DNA of 64,000 nucleotides, from contig NZ_CP083455.1 of assembly GCF_020229735.1 (NCBI RefSeq), positions 2,197,001-2,261,000 on the forward strand, read 5' to 3'. A model generated the notes under the pieces. That model did no database searches. It was not told where the DNA came from and saw nothing but the letters and a program-made list of their open reading frames with translations. The position numbers and the translations under genes are program-made. Shown one piece after another: positions 62,651 to 64,000 of the stretch (position 1 is its first letter; the number at the start of each line of letters is the position of its first letter). The DNA comes from Deinococcus taeanensis (GTDB lineage: Bacteria; Deinococcota; Deinococci; Deinococcales; Deinococcaceae).

Positions 62651-64000
62651 GTGACCCCCGGCGCACCTCCCGCCTCCCCTGCCCTGCCGCAGGACCTGAG
62701 TCCCGCGGCCGTGCTGCGCCGGCTGCGCGCCGCGGACGCGCCGGGCGTGGTGCTGTTGGAGTCCCTGGGACCGGTGGAGGAGTACGGCACGCAGTCTTTC
62801 CTGAGCGCGTACCCGGTGCAGGTGCAGCGCGACCTGCCCGAACGGCCTGACGGGACCGCCGTCTTCCCGGCGTGGCTGGGCGGCCTGAAATACGAGGCGG
62901 CCCGCACGCTGGGCCTTCCCGCGCACGCGCCGCGCGGGGAGGCCATGTGGTGGGGGCTGTACCCGTCGGGTCTGGTGTGGGACCGCGCGCGCGGCACCCT
63001 GAGCGTGGTGGGGGACGCGCACGTCAACTGGGCGGCCCTGCTGGCCCTCTCCCCCTCCCCGGACCCGGCCCTGAGTGTGGGCACGTTCGGGGCGGACGAC
63101 GTGAACTATCCGGCAGGCGTGCAGGCCGTGCAGGAGCTGATCCGCGCGGGCGAGGTGTACCAGGTGAACCTCTCGCGCGGCGTGCAGGCCGACGCGCACG
63201 GCGACCCCCTGGCAGCGTACCTGCGCCTGCGGGACGTCAACCCCAGCCCGTTCATGGCCTTCGCGGACCTGGGAGACGAGGTGGTCGTGTCGTGCAGCCC
63301 GGAGCGGCTGGTGAAGTGGGCGGGCGGCGTGATCAGCGCGCGCCCCATTGCCGGTACCCGGCGCCGCGGCGACACCCCCGAGGAGGACGCGGCGTTCGAG
63401 GCGGAACTGCGCCAGAGTCCGAAGGAGGCCGCGGAACACACGATGCTGGTGGACCTCGTGCGGCACGACCTGGGCCGCGTGGCCGCGCCCGGCACCGTCA
63501 CCGTACCGGACCTGATGCTCGTCGAGCGGTACAGCCACGTGATGCACCTCGTGTCCGAAGTGCGCGCCCAGGTGCGCGAGGGCGTGACGGTGCGCGACGT
63601 GCTGAGCGCCACCTTTCCCGGCGGGACCATCACGGGCGCACCAAAGGAACGCGTGATGCAGGCCATTCACACCCTGGAACCCGGCCCGCGCGGCTGGTAC
63701 ACCGGCGCCCTGGGGCTCATCAGCGGGCCGGTGGTGGACCTGAACATCCTGATTCGCACGGCCGCCTTCACCCGCAGCGGCCACGGCTGGACGGTGGAGG
63801 TCCGCGCGGGCGGCGGCACCGTGATTGACGCCGACCCGGCGCGCGAGGCGCAGGAAACCGTGCACAAAGCCCAGGCGCTCCTGAGCGTGCTGGCGGGCAT
63901 GCCCGGCCGCCCCGCGCGGCCCCCGGCCCGGCCCGTGCACGGCGTGGCGTGGGCGCCGCCACCCGCCACGACCCATACGGGCGCACGCGTCCTGCTGCTG
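62651..64000 (+). CDS. Chorismate-utilising synthase (TrpE/PabB type), probably fused to a glutaminase; 3' end outside window
   Basis: 450 codons are visible from a leaderless GTG. The N-terminal TrpE/PabB domain has VVLLESLGPVEEYGTQSFL. The chorismate-binding domain shows GEVYQVNLSRG, SPERLV, PIAGTRRRG, LVDLVRHDLGRVA, VMHLVSEV and GTITGAPKERVMQ, and GRAGGGTV-like RAGGGTVIDADP, all catalytic landmarks. Ala in PIAGT, where typical PabB has Lys, favours anthranilate synthase. After a Pro/Arg-rich linker the frame reaches ARVLLL at the edge, the usual beginning of a class I glutamine amidotransferase domain, so a fused TrpEG or PabBA protein is likely. Confidence 0.85.
   Translation, partial: MTPGAPPASPALPQDLSPAAVLRRLRAADAPGVVLLESLGPVEEYGTQSFLSAYPVQVQRDLPERPDGTAVFPAWLGGLKYEAARTLGLPAHAPRGEAMWWGLYPSGLVWDRARGTLSVVGDAHVNWAALLALSPSPDPALSVGTFGADDVNYPAGVQAVQELIRAGEVYQVNLSRGVQADAHGDPLAAYLRLRDVNPSPFMAFADLGDEVVVSCSPERLVKWAGGVISARPIAGTRRRGDTPEEDAAFEAELRQSPKEAAEHTMLVDLVRHDLGRVAAPGTVTVPDLMLVERYSHVMHLVSEVRAQVREGVTVRDVLSATFPGGTITGAPKERVMQAIHTLEPGPRGWYTGALGLISGPVVDLNILIRTAAFTRSGHGWTVEVRAGGGTVIDADPAREAQETVHKAQALLSVLAGMPGRPARPPARPVHGVAWAPPPATTHTGARVLLL

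Overview
The window looks like a chromosomal segment of a Deinococcus species. Support for this: very high GC in the core genes; many genes whose promoter -10 box (TANNNT) ends only 6 to 8 bases before the start codon, which is the leaderless layout known from Deinococcus; an HspR-type (HAIR) operator on the lon promoter; and family members typical of the genus (trehalose synthase, class II fructose bisphosphatase, a five-S1-domain RpsA). The genus call is inference from these traits.

Layout. 1-5.8 kb: a leftward Chp/Pil-type chemosensory operon (MHYT membrane sensor, CheY, CheW, methyl-accepting receptor, CheA with two Hpt domains; CheA runs off the left edge). 6-13 kb: sugar metabolism (pgm, glpX, treS), a leaderless 36-codon membrane peptide, tRNA-Gln and ribosomal protein S1. 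13-19.4 kb: ppk, then a three-gene operon with its own promoter encoding a 779-residue basic, effector-like protein followed by two tightly spaced small partners, one YbjN-like. 19.5-26 kb: type II fatty-acid operon fabH-fabD-dinB-like-fabG-acpP-fabF under a leaderless promoter overlapped by a perfect 12-bp-arm palindrome, then trigger factor.

26.1-37.1 kb: genomic island 1 (10.9 kb), integrated in tRNA-Leu(UAG), bounded by perfect 59-bp direct repeats and carrying a tyrosine integrase beside the intact tRNA. Its cargo is immunity-like and modified-DNA-restriction genes. Two restriction genes are broken by different IS3-type insertions: a ScoMcrA-like head/SBD/HNH nuclease (removing the IS restores a 357-residue frame) and an EVE-domain nuclease that also lost its middle.

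37-44 kb: tRNA-Leu, tRNA-His, an acyl-CoA dehydrogenase, an esterase, lon, a secreted repeat protein, a YqgE-family protein and tRNA-Asn.

44.2-55.6 kb: genomic island 2 (11.3 kb), integrated in tRNA-Asn(GUU), bounded by perfect 46-bp repeats. It combines an integrase, an excisionase-primase-ATPase replication module with overlapping genes, and as cargo a three-gene surface-fibre-like operon (small secreted subunit, periplasmic chaperone-like protein, 803-residue usher-like barrel). This cargo and the 15-19 kb operon are the best candidates for undescribed systems.

55.7-64 kb: a five-gene branched-chain amino-acid type ABC transporter (livKHMGF), a guanidine-III riboswitch controlling the guanidinium exporter gdx/sugE, an Rrf2 iron-sulphur regulator followed by pyrD, and a divergent leaderless trpE/pabB-type gene that runs off the right edge, probably fused to its glutaminase.
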